60,441 bases of DNA from Pannonibacter indicus (GCF_001418225.1 NZ_LIPT01000017.1:1-60441); one strand, 5' to 3'; counted from the stretch's first letter, positions 36,221 to 46,730 are shown. Program-made: numbers and translations. Notes: generated from the letters alone by a model not told the origin.

Positions 36221-37522
36221 GTGGCCCAAGACACTCCCAAGCCCCTGGTTCTCAAGAATGCCCGGGTGATCGACCCGGCGCGCGGCCTTGATGCGGATGG
36301 CAGCGTGATCATCGCCGATGGCACTATTCTGGCTGCCGGCCCCGAAGCGCAGAACCAGGGCGCGCCCTATGGTGCCGAGATCATCGACTGCGACGGCGCC
36401 ATCGTTGCCCCCGGCCTCATCGACATGTGCGTGTCGGTGGGCGAGCCCGGCCACGAGCACCGCGAAACGCTGGCCAGCGCCAGCGAGGCGGCTGCCGCGG
36501 GCGGCATCACCACCATCGTCACCATGCCCGAGACCGATCCGGTGATCGATGATCCGGCGCTGGTGGACTTCATCCTGCGCCGCGCCCGCGACACGGCGGT
36601 GGTCAATGTCCGGCCCATGGCCGCCCTCACCAAGGGCCTTGCCGGGCAGGACATGACCGAAATTGGCCTGTTGCAGGAAGCCGGTGCCGTCGCCTTCACC
36701 GACGGCCACAAGTCCGTCCGCAATGCGCAGATCATGCGCCGGATCATGACCTATGCAAGGGACTTCGGCGCACTGGTCGTGCACCACACGGAAGACCCGG
36801 ATCTGGCAGGCGGCACCATGAATGCCGGCCTCAATGCCTCGTGGAAGGGGCTGTCCGGCGTGCCGCGCGAGGCCGAGATCATCATGATCGAGCGGGACCT
36901 CAGGCTCGTCGGCATGTCGCGCGGGCGCTATCACGCCAATCTCGTCTCCACCTCCGATGGCGCCGCCGCCATCCAGACCGGCAAGGACCGGGGGCTGGAC
37001 GTGACGGCCGGCGTCTCCGTCAATCATCTGACGCAGAACGAAAACGACATCGGCCCCTACCGGACCTTCTTCAAGATGTCGCCGCCCCTGCGCGATGAGA
37101 ATGACCGCATGGCCATGGTGCAGGCGGTGGCCGATGGCACGATCGACATCATCTGCTCCAACCATGACCCGCAGGACGTGGAAACCAAGCGCCACCCCTG
37201 GGCGGAAGCCGAGGACGGGGCGATCGGTCTGGAAACCCTGCTGGCCGCCGCGCTGCGGATCTATCATGCAGGCGACATCGGCCTTCTGCCGCTGCTGCGC
37301 GCCATGACGCTGAACCCGGCCAACCGGCTGGGCCTTGACGCTGGCCGCCTCACGGCTGGCGCACCGGCGGACGTGATCATCTTCGACCTGGACCGGCCCT
37401 GGGTACTGGAAAAGAAGGCCATCCGCTCCCGCTCCAAGAACTCGCCGTTCGAAGATGCGCGTTTCTCGGGCCGGGTGCTCACAACCATTGTTGCAGGCCG
37501 CAAGGTCTACGATTACGCTTGA
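36221..37522 (+). CDS. Dihydroorotase-like protein, probably non-catalytic (PyrC')
   Basis: Protein of 433 residues with the full amidohydrolase layout of dihydroorotase, starting at GTG. The metal-binding H-x-H after PGLID is replaced by Cys70-Val71-Ser72 (PGLIDMCVSVGEPGHEHRET), and the usual late T-D-H-A-P-H motif reads SNHDPQD. It therefore probably does not hydrolyse. By analogy with the pseudo-dihydroorotase PyrC' of Pseudomonas, it likely scaffolds the PyrB dodecamer. An active pyrC should exist elsewhere. It is often annotated simply as dihydroorotase. Confidence 0.85.
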   Translation: MAQDTPKPLVLKNARVIDPARGLDADGSVIIADGTILAAGPEAQNQGAPYGAEIIDCDGAIVAPGLIDMCVSVGEPGHEHRETLASASEAAAAGGITTIVTMPETDPVIDDPALVDFILRRARDTAVVNVRPMAALTKGLAGQDMTEIGLLQEAGAVAFTDGHKSVRNAQIMRRIMTYARDFGALVVHHTEDPDLAGGTMNAGLNASWKGLSGVPREAEIIMIERDLRLVGMSRGRYHANLVSTSDGAAAIQTGKDRGLDVTAGVSVNHLTQNENDIGPYRTFFKMSPPLRDENDRMAMVQAVADGTIDIICSNHDPQDVETKRHPWAEAEDGAIGLETLLAAALRIYHAGDIGLLPLLRAMTLNPANRLGLDAGRLTAGAPADVIIFDLDRPWVLEKKAIRSRSKNSPFEDARFSGRVLTTIVAGRKVYDYA

Positions 37523-37546
37523 CGCAATACCACCGGAGATAAACGC

Positions 37547-38200
37547 GTGGACACCGCGCCTACCTTTGATCTGGCCCCGCATCTGATTTTTGCCTCCCTC
37601 GCTCTTGGCTATCTGCTGGGCTCGATCCCCTTTGGCCTCGTCATCACCCGCATGGCGGGCCTCGGCGATATCCGCAAGATCGGCTCGGGCAACATCGGCA
37701 CCACCAATGTTCTGCGCACGGGCCGCAAGTCGCTGGCAGCCGCCACGCTGCTGGGCGATGCGCTGAAGGGCACCGTGGCGGTGCTGATCGCGGGCCATTT
37801 CTTCGGCCCCTCCGCCGCGATGCTTGCCGGTCTTGCCGCCTTCCTCGGGCACATTTTCCCGGTCTGGCTCGGCTTCAAGGGCGGCAAGGGCGTGGCAACC
37901 TATCTGGGCATCCTGCTCGGCATCAGCTGGCAGGCAGGCATCGTCTTTGCGCTCAGCTGGATCCTGGTTGCCTATCTCTTCCGCTATTCCTCGCTGTCGG
38001 CCCTCATCGCCAGCCTCATCAGCCCCATCGTGCTGGTGCTGCTGGGTCAGATGCAGCTCGCCCTCGTCTTTGCGCTGCTGACTGCCTTCCTGTGGGCCAA
38101 GCATCACGAGAATATCCGCCGGCTTCTGAGCGGCACGGAATCGAAGATCGGTTCCAAGGCCAGGGCCGCAGCACCTGAAGGGTCAGACACGCCATCATGA
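37547..38200 (+). CDS. plsY: Glycerol-3-phosphate acyltransferase PlsY
   Basis: Membrane acyltransferase of 217 residues that transfers acyl groups from acyl-phosphate to glycerol 3-phosphate. Conserved loops are visible: [39 protein letters not shown] and the C-terminal [18 protein letters not shown]. It starts at GTG with GGAG about 9 bases upstream. Its stop overlaps the dprA start by 4 bases. Confidence 0.95.
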   Translation: MDTAPTFDLAPHLIFASLALGYLLGSIPFGLVITRMAGLGDIRKIGSGNIGTTNVLRTGRKSLAAATLLGDALKGTVAVLIAGHFFGPSAAMLAGLAAFLGHIFPVWLGFKGGKGVATYLGILLGISWQAGIVFALSWILVAYLFRYSSLSALIASLISPIVLVLLGQMQLALVFALLTAFLWAKHHENIRRLLSGTESKIGSKARAAAPEGSDTPS

Positions 38201-39336
38201 AAACAGGCCCGCAGCCCGGCAGAACGATTGTCCTGAGCGACCGTCAACGTCTCGCCTGGCTGCGGCTGATCCGCTCGGAAAACGTCGGCCCGGCCACGTT
38301 CCGCAGCCTCGTCAACCATTGCGGCTCGGCGGAAGCGGCCATCGAGGCCCTGCCCGACCTGTCCCGCCGGGGCGGCAAAACCGCCATCCGCATCTGCTCA
38401 ATGGCCGATGCAGAAGCCGAACTCGAAGCCCATGCCCGCTCCGGGGCACGGCTGGTGGCCATGGGCGAGGCGGACTATCCCCCGCACCTGCGTCATATCG
38501 ACGGCCCGCCGCCACTCATCTCCGTGCGCGGAAACGGCAGCACCCTCGCCAATCCCAGGGCCCTTGCCATCGTCGGGGCGCGCAATGCCTCGCTGGCGGG
38601 CCGCAAGTTTGCAGCACAGCTTGCCGGAGAACTGGCGGAGGCCGGTTTCACCATCGTCTCCGGCCTCGCCCGTGGCATTGATGCTGCCGCGCATGAGGCC
38701 TCTCTAAGACTTGGCACCGTCGCCGTGTTTGCCGGCGGGGTGAATGTGCTCTACCCGCCCGAACACGCCAGCCTGCTGGAGCGGCTGCTGGCGGCGGGCG
38801 GCAATGCCATCAGCGAAATGCCTTTCGGCTGGAGCCCGCGCGGGCGCGACTTTCCGCGCCGCAACCGCATTATCTCCGGCCTGTCGCTGGCGGTGATCGT
38901 GGTGGAAGCGGCCAAGGGCTCCGGCTCGCTGCACACCGCCCGTTTCGCTCTGGAACAGAACCGGGAAATCCTCGCCGTGCCCGGCTCGCCGCTCGATCCG
39001 CGCTGCGAGGGCTGCAATCACCTGATCCGTCAGGGCGCGCAGCTGATCACATCCACCGCCGACATTCTGGAAGCCATCGGCAACCGCGCCGCGCCCGATC
39101 TGCCGCCGGAACTGGACCTTGAGGAGCCCTCCTGGGAGGGCCCGGACGGCAACCTGCCGGAAGACAGCGCCCGCGCCCGTCTCATCGAAGCCCTCGGCCC
39201 AACGCCGGTGGGCATCGACGAACTCATCCGCGACACCCGCCTCTCCGCCCGCGCCGTCCATGTGATGCTGCTGGAGCTGGAACTTGCCGGGCGGCTGGAG
39301 CGCCACTCCGGCCAGAGGGTCAGCCTGACGGAGTAA
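38197..39336 (+). CDS. dprA: DNA-processing protein DprA
   Basis: Single-stranded-DNA-binding and RecA-loading protein of 379 residues involved in natural transformation. A SAM-like N-terminal region ([20 protein letters not shown]) precedes the Rossmann domain with [32 protein letters not shown] and [21 protein letters not shown] winged-helix C-terminal domain ([20 protein letters not shown]) completes it. Length and order are standard. Confidence 0.95.
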   Translation: MKTGPQPGRTIVLSDRQRLAWLRLIRSENVGPATFRSLVNHCGSAEAAIEALPDLSRRGGKTAIRICSMADAEAELEAHARSGARLVAMGEADYPPHLRHIDGPPPLISVRGNGSTLANPRALAIVGARNASLAGRKFAAQLAGELAEAGFTIVSGLARGIDAAAHEASLRLGTVAVFAGGVNVLYPPEHASLLERLLAAGGNAISEMPFGWSPRGRDFPRRNRIISGLSLAVIVVEAAKGSGSLHTARFALEQNREILAVPGSPLDPRCEGCNHLIRQGAQLITSTADILEAIGNRAAPDLPPELDLEEPSWEGPDGNLPEDSARARLIEALGPTPVGIDELIRDTRLSARAVHVMLLELELAGRLERHSGQRVSLTE

Positions 39337-39342
39337 TCTCCC

Positions 39343-39792
39343 TCATCCCTCGCGTGGCCGCTCCGCCCAAAACTCACTTGCCGGTTCAGGCAGGGTTGAA
39401 AGCATGCGGGCGAAGGCCATGCGGTCCACGTGCTTCCACAGGGCGCGGGCCACGTCTTCGATGGCTGTGGGCGGAGCGAAGTTATGATGCTGGCGCAGCG
39501 CCGCCACCTCACGGGCCATCTCCTCAAGGCTCGCAAAGGACAGAAGCGGCGCAGTCAGATCCCAATCCTTGACAAACATCGCCCGCAGCACCGCCGGAAG
39601 CTCATTGGCAAAGCTGAGGCCCATCCCCACATCCAGCCTTGCACGGAAGGCCAGCAACACACCTTGAACTGCCGTGTAAGTCTGGTTGCGGGTTGTCAGA
39701 TCCAGCTCGTTGCGCGCATCTTCAAGGAAGCACTCGAACTGCTGGCTTGCCATCTGATACTCATTCGGCATGGGCATGAGCAGAAGATCCAT
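39343..39792 (-). CDS. DUF2267 family protein
   Basis: Protein of about 149 residues. Two related helical repeats are seen: FECFLEDARNELDL ... FRARLDVGMGLSFANELPAVLRAMFV and VAALRQHHNFAPPTAIEDVARAL ... FARMLSTLPEPASEFW, the pattern of DUF2267. Function unknown. The start is uncertain (ATG 39792 or 39777); a longer reading to 39933 has an atypical Arg/Cys-rich tail. It converges on dprA with 6 bases between the stops and is divergent from topA. Confidence 0.7.
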   Translation of the reverse strand: MDLLLMPMPNEYQMASQQFECFLEDARNELDLTTRNQTYTAVQGVLLAFRARLDVGMGLSFANELPAVLRAMFVKDWDLTAPLLSFASLEEMAREVAALRQHHNFAPPTAIEDVARALWKHVDRMAFARMLSTLPEPASEFWAERPREG

Positions 39793-40049
39793 CTGATTGT
39801 TTTGCCGGACTTGCAGCCTTGCACAGGACCGGTCCATCATGTCACGTGTCTTGCGCCAGCACGGCCTGGCAGTCAAACGCCGATGACCATTCAAACAGCC
39901 AGAATCACAAGCGTGGCTTGACCTTCTGTTCACAAACGGTCATTTGACAGGCGGCTTTCGATCCTTGATCGTTGCCGGGGGAACAAGAATTTGCAGCGGA
40001 AACGGCCGGACAATCTGGTCACGGCCCGCTCACCAGCTTCTGGATTGTG

Positions 40050-42800
40050 ATGAACATCGTCATTGTGGAATCGCCGGCCAAGGCCAAGACGATCAACAAA
40101 TACCTGGGATCGGACTATCACGTTCTGGCGTCCTATGGTCACGTGCGCGACTTGCCGGCGAAGGAAGGCTCCGTCCGTCCCGACGAGGACTTTGCCATGA
40201 TCTGGGAGGTGGACAGCAAGTCCCAGAAGCGGCTCAACGAGATCGCCAGCGCCGTGAAGGGCGCCGACCGCCTGATCCTTGCAACTGACCCGGATCGCGA
40301 AGGCGAGGCGATTTCCTGGCACGTGCTGGATGTGCTGCAGAAGAAGAAGGTGCTCAAGGACATTCCGGTCGAGCGCGTCGTGTTCAATGCCATCACCAAG
40401 CAGTCGATCCTGGAGGCGATGAAGAACCCGCGGCCGATCGACACACCGCTGGTGGATGCCTATCTCGCCCGCCGCGCGCTCGATTATCTCGTCGGCTTCA
40501 CCCTCTCCCCCGTCCTGTGGCGCAAGCTGCCGGGCGCGCGCTCTGCCGGACGTGTGCAGTCCGTGGCGCTGCGCCTCATCTGCGACCGGGAAATGGAGAT
40601 CGAAACCTTCGTCAAGGAAGAGTACTGGTCGATCCTCGCCAGCCTGAAGACACCGAAGGGCGATGGCTTCACCGCTTCCGTGGTGGGCTTTGACGGCAAG
40701 AAGCTCGGCCGCCTCGACATCAAGACCGAAGAGCAGGCGCAGACCATCAAGCGCATGCTGGAAGGCGCCAGCTACCGGGTGGAGAGCGTCGTCTCCAAGC
40801 CCGCCAAGCGCCATCCGCAGCCGCCCTTCACCACCTCGACGCTGCAGCAGGAAGCCTCGCGCAAGCTCGGCTTCTCAGCGTCCCGCACCATGCAGGTGGC
40901 ACAGAAGCTTTATGAGGGCATCACGCTCGGCGGCGAGACCACCGGTCTCATCACCTATATGCGTACCGACGGCGTGCAGATCGCGGGCGAAGCTATTGCC
41001 GCTGCCCGCCGCGTTATCGGCAGCGACTTCGGCGACAAATACGTTCCCGAAAAGCCGCGCTTCTATTCCTCCAAGGCCAAGAACGCCCAGGAAGCGCACG
41101 AAGCCGTGCGCCCGACCGACCTTGGCCGCCGCCCGCGCGATGTGGCCCGTTTCCTCGATCCCGATCAGGCCCGGCTTTACGAGCTGATCTGGAAGCGCAC
41201 CATGGCCAGCCAGATGGAGTCGGCCGTGCTGGAGCGCACCACCATCGATATCGGCGCCAGCGGCTCCGGCAAGCATGCCGCCCTGCGCGCAACCGGCTCC
41301 GTTGTCCGCTTTGACGGCTTCCTCGCGCTCTATCAGGAAGGCCGCGATGACGATGAGGACGAAGATTCCCGCCGCCTGCCGGCCGTGGACGATGGCGCGC
41401 CGCTGAGCCTTGCCGCCGTTGACGGCAAGCCGGGTATCGATGCCAGCCAGCATTTCACCACGCCGCCGCCGCGCTACACCGAAGCCAGCCTCGTCAAGAA
41501 GATGGAAGAGCTGGGCATCGGCCGGCCTTCCACCTATGCCTCGACGCTGCAGACCCTGCGCGACCGCGAATATGTGGATCTCGACAAGAAGCAGCTGGTG
41601 CCGCAGGACAAGGGCCGCATCGTTACGGCCTTCCTGGAAAGCTTCTTCTCCCGCTATGTGGAGTTTGACTTCACCGCGAGCCTTGAAGAGCAGCTTGACC
41701 GGATTTCCGCCGGCGAACTGTCCTGGCGCGAGGTGCTGGCCACCTTCTGGCGCGATTTCTCCGCCGCCGTGGACGAGACGAAGGACCTGCGCGTTGCCCA
41801 GGTGATCGACGCGCTGAACGAGCTGCTGGCGGCCCATATCTTCCCCGTGAAGGAAGAGGGCAAGGACCCGCGTGCCTGCCCGTCCTGCGCCACCGGCCAG
41901 CTGTCGCTGAAGGTCAGCCGCTTCGGCGCCTTCATCGGCTGCAGCAACTATCCCGAATGCAGCTACACCCGCCAGCTGGCCCGCGGTACCGAGGGCGAGG
42001 ATGGGGAAGCGGCTGCCGATGGCCCGAAGGTGCTGGGCACCGATCCGGCCACCGGGCTGGAGGTCTCCCTGCGCACCGGCCGCTTTGGCCCTTATGTGCA
42101 GCTGGGCGAGGAAGCCAAGCCCAAGCGCGCCTCCCTGCCCCGTGGCTGGTCTGCGGCGGATATCACGCTGGACAAGGCCTTGCAGCTTCTGTCCCTGCCC
42201 CGCGAAATTGGACCGCATCCGGAAGACGGCAAGATGATCTCAGCCGGCATCGGGCGCTTCGGCCCCTTCGTGCTGCATGATGGCACCTATGCGAACCTTT
42301 CTTCCGCCGATGAGGTGTTCTCGGCCGGCATCAACCGCGCCGTCGATCTTCTGGCGGAAAAGCGCGCCAAGGGTGCCCGTGGCCGGGCGGCTCCTGCCGC
42401 GCTGAAGGAACTGGGCGAGCATCCCGATGGCGGACCCATCACCGTGCGCGATGGCCGTTACGGGCCTTACGTCAACTGGGCCAAGGTCAACGCCACTCTG
42501 CCCAAGGGCACCGATCCGCAGGCGGTGACGCTGGAACAGGCGCTGGAGCTGATTGCGGCCAAGGGCGCCAGCAAGAAGGCTGCAGCCAAGAAGCCGGCCG
42601 CAAAGAAGGCCGCCACCGAGAAGGCTGCCCCGAAAAAAGCTGAAAAGGCTGAGGACGGCGAAACCGCACCGAAGAAGGCAGCCGCGAAGAAGACCACGGC
42701 AGCCAGGGCGAAAACCGCAACGGTAAAGACAACAGCCGCGAAAGCGCCTGCCAAGAGCAGATCCAAAGCCGGCAGCACTGCCGCAGACGAGGCCAATTGA
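40050..42800 (+). CDS. topA: DNA topoisomerase I
   Basis: Type IA topoisomerase of 916 residues that relaxes negative supercoils. The Toprim domain opens with MNIVIVESPAKAKTINKYLG and has ILATDPDREGEAISWH (Asp80, Asp82). The active-site tyrosine lies in GLITYMRTDG. A C4 zinc-finger module (CPSCATGQLSLKVSRFGAFI and following Cys) is near residue 610, followed by several FGPYV-type repeats. The last 90 residues are a Lys/Ala-rich tail that probably binds DNA non-specifically. ATG 40050 starts at the conserved N-terminus; its stop overlaps rnr (TTGA). Confidence 0.96.
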   Translation: MNIVIVESPAKAKTINKYLGSDYHVLASYGHVRDLPAKEGSVRPDEDFAMIWEVDSKSQKRLNEIASAVKGADRLILATDPDREGEAISWHVLDVLQKKKVLKDIPVERVVFNAITKQSILEAMKNPRPIDTPLVDAYLARRALDYLVGFTLSPVLWRKLPGARSAGRVQSVALRLICDREMEIETFVKEEYWSILASLKTPKGDGFTASVVGFDGKKLGRLDIKTEEQAQTIKRMLEGASYRVESVVSKPAKRHPQPPFTTSTLQQEASRKLGFSASRTMQVAQKLYEGITLGGETTGLITYMRTDGVQIAGEAIAAARRVIGSDFGDKYVPEKPRFYSSKAKNAQEAHEAVRPTDLGRRPRDVARFLDPDQARLYELIWKRTMASQMESAVLERTTIDIGASGSGKHAALRATGSVVRFDGFLALYQEGRDDDEDEDSRRLPAVDDGAPLSLAAVDGKPGIDASQHFTTPPPRYTEASLVKKMEELGIGRPSTYASTLQTLRDREYVDLDKKQLVPQDKGRIVTAFLESFFSRYVEFDFTASLEEQLDRISAGELSWREVLATFWRDFSAAVDETKDLRVAQVIDALNELLAAHIFPVKEEGKDPRACPSCATGQLSLKVSRFGAFIGCSNYPECSYTRQLARGTEGEDGEAAADGPKVLGTDPATGLEVSLRTGRFGPYVQLGEEAKPKRASLPRGWSAADITLDKALQLLSLPREIGPHPEDGKMISAGIGRFGPFVLHDGTYANLSSADEVFSAGINRAVDLLAEKRAKGARGRAAPAALKELGEHPDGGPITVRDGRYGPYVNWAKVNATLPKGTDPQAVTLEQALELIAAKGASKKAAAKKPAAKKAATEKAAPKKAEKAEDGETAPKKAAAKKTTAARAKTATVKTTAAKAPAKSRSKAGSTAADEAN

Positions 42801-45166
42801 CCACGAAACGCACCCATGGCGGCGGCGCATCCGATCAGCGCCCCGCCCGCATCCGCAAGAGCGCAGCAAAACCCGGCGGCAGGGCCGCAAAACCGGCCAA
42901 GACGCCGGGTGCCTTTCCCTCGCGCGAAGACATCCTCGCCTTTGTCGCGGAAAATCCGGGTAAGGCGGGCAAGCGGGAAGTGGCGCGCCATTTCGGCATT
43001 GTCGGCGCCGCCCGCATCCAGCTGAAGCGCATCCTCAAGGATCTGGCCGAGGAAGGCGTCGTCGAAAAGCGGCAGAAGCGCCTGATCCGCCCCGGCGACC
43101 TGCCCCCCGTTTTCGTGGTCTATCTCAACGCCCGCGATGCCCATGGCGAATTGCTGGGCGAGCCCGTGAACTGGGACGAAGAGGCAGGCGACCCGCCGAA
43201 AGTGCTGGTGCTTCCGGGCCGCGACACGCCGCGTGGCGCAACGCCGGGCATTGGTGACCGGGCGCTGGTGCGCCTTGCCGATCTTGATCCCGGCCCGGAG
43301 GCTGCCCACGCCGCACGGGTTCTGAAGCTGCTGGAGCGCCAGCAGGGCGCCATCCTTGGCATCCTGCGCGAGCGCGCCGGGCACATGCCGCCCTATCTGG
43401 AGCCGATCGACCGCAAGCAGCGCGAACTCGACATCGACACCTCCGACCTGAAGGAGGCGGTGGATGGTGATCTCGTCAGCGTCGAAATCACCCGCATTGG
43501 CCGCTATGGCGCGCCCAAGGCCCGGATCGTGCGCCGCTTTGGCTCGCTGAAATCGGAGATGGCCGTCTCCGAAATCGCGCTGCAAAGCCATGGCATTCCC
43601 CACGTTTTCCCCGCTGCCGTCGAACTGGAGGCCGAGCGCGCCCAGCCGGTGACGCTGGGCAAGCGCGAGGACTGGCGCAAGATTCCCTTCATCACCATCG
43701 ACCCGGCAGACGCCAAGGACCATGACGACGCGGTTTATGCGGAAGCTGACGAAGACCCGGCCAACGAAGGCGGTCACGTGGTTTTCGTCGCCATTGCCGA
43801 TGTCGCCCATTATGTGCGGCCCGGCACGGCGCTGGACCGGGAAGCGCATCTGCGCGGCAACTCGGTCTATTTCCCCGACCGGGTGATCCCGATGCTGCCG
43901 GAGCGCATCTCCAACGACCTGTGCTCGCTGAAGGAAGGCGTTGACCGCCCGTCCATGGCCGTGCGCATGGTCTTCGACAAGACCGGCCGCAAGATCGCCC
44001 ACACCTTCCACCGGGTGCTGATCCGCTCTGCCGCCAAGCTCTCCTATCAACAGGCGCAGGCAGCCATCGACGGCCAGACAGACGACAAGACCGGCCCGCT
44101 GCTGGAGCCCATCCTCAAGCCCCTGTGGGCGGCCTATGAGTGCCTGACCCGTGGCCGCGATGCCCGCGAGCCGCTGGAGCTGGACCTGCCGGAGCGCAAG
44201 ATCAAGCTGAAGGCGGATGGCACGGTCGATTATGTCTTCATCCCGGACCGGCTTGATGCGCACAAGCTGATTGAGGAGTGCATGATCCAGGCCAACGTTT
44301 CGGCTGCCGAAACGCTGGAAAAGCGGAAAGTGCCCCTGCTCTACCGCATCCATGATGCGTCGAGCCCGGAGAAGCTGCAGTCGCTGAAGGACTTCCTGTC
44401 CACCCTCGGCATGAAGCTGCCCTCCTCCGGCGGTCTGCGGCCCGCCACCTTCAACGGCATTCTGGCCAAGGTGAAGGACACGCCGCAGGCCCATCTCGTC
44501 AACGAAGTGATCCTGCGTTCGCAGGCCCAGGCCGAATATGCGCCGGAGAACATCGGCCACTTCGGCCTCAACCTGCGCCGCTATGCCCATTTCACCTCGC
44601 CCATCCGCCGCTATGCCGACCTTATCGTGCACCGCGGACTGATCCGGGCGCTGGGGTTCGGCTCCGATGGCCTGCCGGAGGAAATCGGCGGCAAGCTCGC
44701 CGCCATCGGTGCGGAAGTTTCCGCCGCCGAGCGCCGGGCCATGCTGGCCGAGCGGGACACCATCGACCGGCTGATTGCGCTCTGGATGAGCGAGCGCGTC
44801 GGCGCCCGCTTCACGGGCCGCATTGCGGGCGTCGTCAAGTCGGGCATGTTCATCAAGCTGGATGACACGGGCGCGGATGGCTTCATTCCGGCCTCGACCA
44901 TCGGCCACGACTATTACCGCTATGACGAAGCGTCGCATGCTTTGATCGGCGAGAGGACTGGCGAAACCCATCAGCTTGGTGACAAGGTGGAGGTTGAGCT
45001 GGTGGAAGCTGCCCCCTTTGCCGGAGCCTTGCGCTTTGCGCTGCTGAGCGAGGGGCGCATCACCGCCAAGGGCGCACGCCGGAAGGGCGGCTCATCAGGG
45101 CCGGGCGGGCGCAGTTCACCTGCCCGCAAGGGCGGTTTCACCCCGGGACGGAGGGGGAAAAGGTAG
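42797..45166 (+). CDS. rnr: Ribonuclease R
   Basis: Processive 3'-5' exoribonuclease of 789 residues, starting at TTG inside the topA stop. An N-terminal winged helix (about 45-95) is followed by cold-shock-like domains. The RNB catalytic domain has FITIDPADAKDHDDAVYAEA, VYFPDRVIPMLPERISNDLC and FTSPIRRYADLIVHRGLIRA. An S1 domain (ERVGARFTGRIAGVVKSGMF) and a basic Gly/Arg/Lys-rich tail complete it. It degrades structured RNA and helps rRNA quality control. Confidence 0.96.
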   Translation: MTTKRTHGGGASDQRPARIRKSAAKPGGRAAKPAKTPGAFPSREDILAFVAENPGKAGKREVARHFGIVGAARIQLKRILKDLAEEGVVEKRQKRLIRPGDLPPVFVVYLNARDAHGELLGEPVNWDEEAGDPPKVLVLPGRDTPRGATPGIGDRALVRLADLDPGPEAAHAARVLKLLERQQGAILGILRERAGHMPPYLEPIDRKQRELDIDTSDLKEAVDGDLVSVEITRIGRYGAPKARIVRRFGSLKSEMAVSEIALQSHGIPHVFPAAVELEAERAQPVTLGKREDWRKIPFITIDPADAKDHDDAVYAEADEDPANEGGHVVFVAIADVAHYVRPGTALDREAHLRGNSVYFPDRVIPMLPERISNDLCSLKEGVDRPSMAVRMVFDKTGRKIAHTFHRVLIRSAAKLSYQQAQAAIDGQTDDKTGPLLEPILKPLWAAYECLTRGRDAREPLELDLPERKIKLKADGTVDYVFIPDRLDAHKLIEECMIQANVSAAETLEKRKVPLLYRIHDASSPEKLQSLKDFLSTLGMKLPSSGGLRPATFNGILAKVKDTPQAHLVNEVILRSQAQAEYAPENIGHFGLNLRRYAHFTSPIRRYADLIVHRGLIRALGFGSDGLPEEIGGKLAAIGAEVSAAERRAMLAERDTIDRLIALWMSERVGARFTGRIAGVVKSGMFIKLDDTGADGFIPASTIGHDYYRYDEASHALIGERTGETHQLGDKVEVELVEAAPFAGALRFALLSEGRITAKGARRKGGSSGPGGRSSPARKGGFTPGRRGKR

Positions 45167-45168
45167 TC

Positions 45169-45636
45169 ATGGGCTTGCAGTATCTGACGGGGGGAGGCCC
45201 TGAGGAACCTGTTCGTGAAAAGCCGAAACGCAATGTGGGACAGGCAATCCTGCGCGGCTTTGCCTGCCGCTGCCCGGCCTGCGGAGAGGGGAAGATCTTC
45301 AACGGCTATCTGACGGTGAACCCGGCCTGCACTGTGTGCGGCGAGGAGCTGCATCACCAGCGCGCCGATGACGCCCCGCCCTATTTCACCATCACCATCG
45401 TCGGCCACATCATCGTGCCGGCCATGATGGCGGTGGAATTTGCCTGGCGTCCGGCCGTGTGGATCCACATGGCGCTGTGGCTGCCGCTGACCCTCATCCT
45501 TTCACTGGGCTTCCTGCGGCCGGTCAAAGGTGCTCTGATCGGGCTGCAATGGGCGCTCTACATGCATGGCTTCGACCCCGAATCCATCGAGGACTTGCCC
45601 GAACCCGATCCCGCTGCCAGCCACCGCAGCCCCTGA
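45169..45636 (+). CDS. DUF983 family membrane protein
   Basis: Protein of 155 residues. Two CxxC pairs form a probable zinc site (RCPACGEGKIF and PACTVCGEELHHQRADDAPP), followed by two hydrophobic helices at about 72-130. This gene follows rnr in many alphaproteobacteria; function unknown. It starts 2 bases after the rnr stop. Confidence 0.9.
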   Translation: MGLQYLTGGGPEEPVREKPKRNVGQAILRGFACRCPACGEGKIFNGYLTVNPACTVCGEELHHQRADDAPPYFTITIVGHIIVPAMMAVEFAWRPAVWIHMALWLPLTLILSLGFLRPVKGALIGLQWALYMHGFDPESIEDLPEPDPAASHRSP

Positions 45637-45651
45637 GAAGCCGAGCCTGAC

Positions 45652-46398
45652 ATGCATGACGAAGGCCTTGCCGCCCTCCACAAGGAAGCCCAGACGCACA
45701 CGGGCCACGCCTATATCCGCCCCAAGGACGCCTCGACGCTGCTGATCCTCGACCGCAGCGGCAGCGCCTTACGCGTGCTCATGGGCAAGCGCCACCAGCG
45801 CCACACCTTCATGCCGGGCAAGTTTGTCTTCCCCGGCGGCCGGGTCGATCCGGGCGATTCCCGTGTGGCTGTCTCGTCCAGCTATCATCCGGAGGTGGAG
45901 CGCAAGCTCGCGGTGCTGCCAAAGGGCGGCAAGCTGACGCCCTCGCGCCTCAAGGCGCTTGCGGTGGCCGCCGTACGCGAAACCTACGAAGAGGCCGGCC
46001 TCTTCATCGGCCGCAAGACCGGGCGCCAGTGGCCCGCAAAAGGCGATTTTCAGGCCTTCTCCGAACGGGGCATCGAACTGGACCTTTCGCCCGTGCGCAT
46101 GGTCGCCCGCGCCATCACGCCGCCGGGCCGGCCGCGCCGCTTCGACACGCGCTTTCTGGCCGTCTTTGCCGATGGAATCGCTGACCGGCTGCCGCAGGGC
46201 ACCGGACCATCAGGGGAACTGGAGGACATTGCCTGGCTGACGCTGGACGAAACGCGGGATGCGGACCTGCCCATCATCACCCATAAGATACTCTCTGACC
46301 TTGCCGAAAGGCTTGCGCATGACCCGGATCTGGCGCCGCAAACGCCGGTTCCGCTCTATTATGCACGTGGAAACGGCTTCGCCCGGGAGCTGATCTGA
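45652..46398 (+). CDS. NUDIX hydrolase
   Basis: Protein of 248 residues. The NUDIX fold is visible from KFVFPGGRVDPGD to the box core AVAAVRETYEEAGLFIG, with a long insertion between the glycine and REXXEE parts. This matches the coenzyme-A pyrophosphatase-like group with N- and C-terminal extensions (RFLAVFADGI, LEDIAWLTLDE). The substrate is unproven. It lies 15 bases after the DUF983 gene in the same run. Confidence 0.88.
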   Translation: MHDEGLAALHKEAQTHTGHAYIRPKDASTLLILDRSGSALRVLMGKRHQRHTFMPGKFVFPGGRVDPGDSRVAVSSSYHPEVERKLAVLPKGGKLTPSRLKALAVAAVRETYEEAGLFIGRKTGRQWPAKGDFQAFSERGIELDLSPVRMVARAITPPGRPRRFDTRFLAVFADGIADRLPQGTGPSGELEDIAWLTLDETRDADLPIITHKILSDLAERLAHDPDLAPQTPVPLYYARGNGFARELI

Positions 46399-46562
46399 GC
46401 CATTGCCGGGGAATTTTGCGGGGAGGCCGCGCCAGAGCTTGACTTTGGCTGGCTTATGAGTAGTTTGCGCCCTGATTTCGTGACACCGCAGCGAACTCAA
46501 AGGGCGCCAGAGACTGGCCGCATTGAGCGTTTGCCGGACTAACCAGAACAGGATCGAAGGCT

Positions 46563-46730
46563 ATGGCCAAGGCGACCACCATCAAGATCAAGCTGCTTTC
46601 CACCGCTGACACCGGTTTCTTCTACGTGACCAAGAAGAACTCCCGCACCATGACCGAGAAGATGTCCATGCGGAAGTACGACCCGGTTGCCAAGAAGCAC
46701 GTCGAATTCAAGGAAACCAAGATCAAGTAA
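46563..46730 (+). CDS. rpmG: 50S ribosomal protein L33 (zinc-free type)
   Basis: Ribosomal protein of 55 residues starting [20 protein letters not shown]. It has no cysteines, so it is the C-minus paralogue that needs no zinc. The gene is short and easily missed. It is followed by a strong terminator. Confidence 0.96.
   Translation: MAKATTIKIKLLSTADTGFFYVTKKNSRTMTEKMSMRKYDPVAKKHVEFKETKIK

Noticed and set aside
36035-38107. 690-codon frame antisense to pyrB, the pseudo-dihydroorotase gene and plsY
   Set aside because: Overlaps three well-supported genes; no recognisable motif.
42467-44971. 834-codon frame antisense to topA/rnr
   Set aside because: Shadow of rnr; no ribosome binding site or domain.
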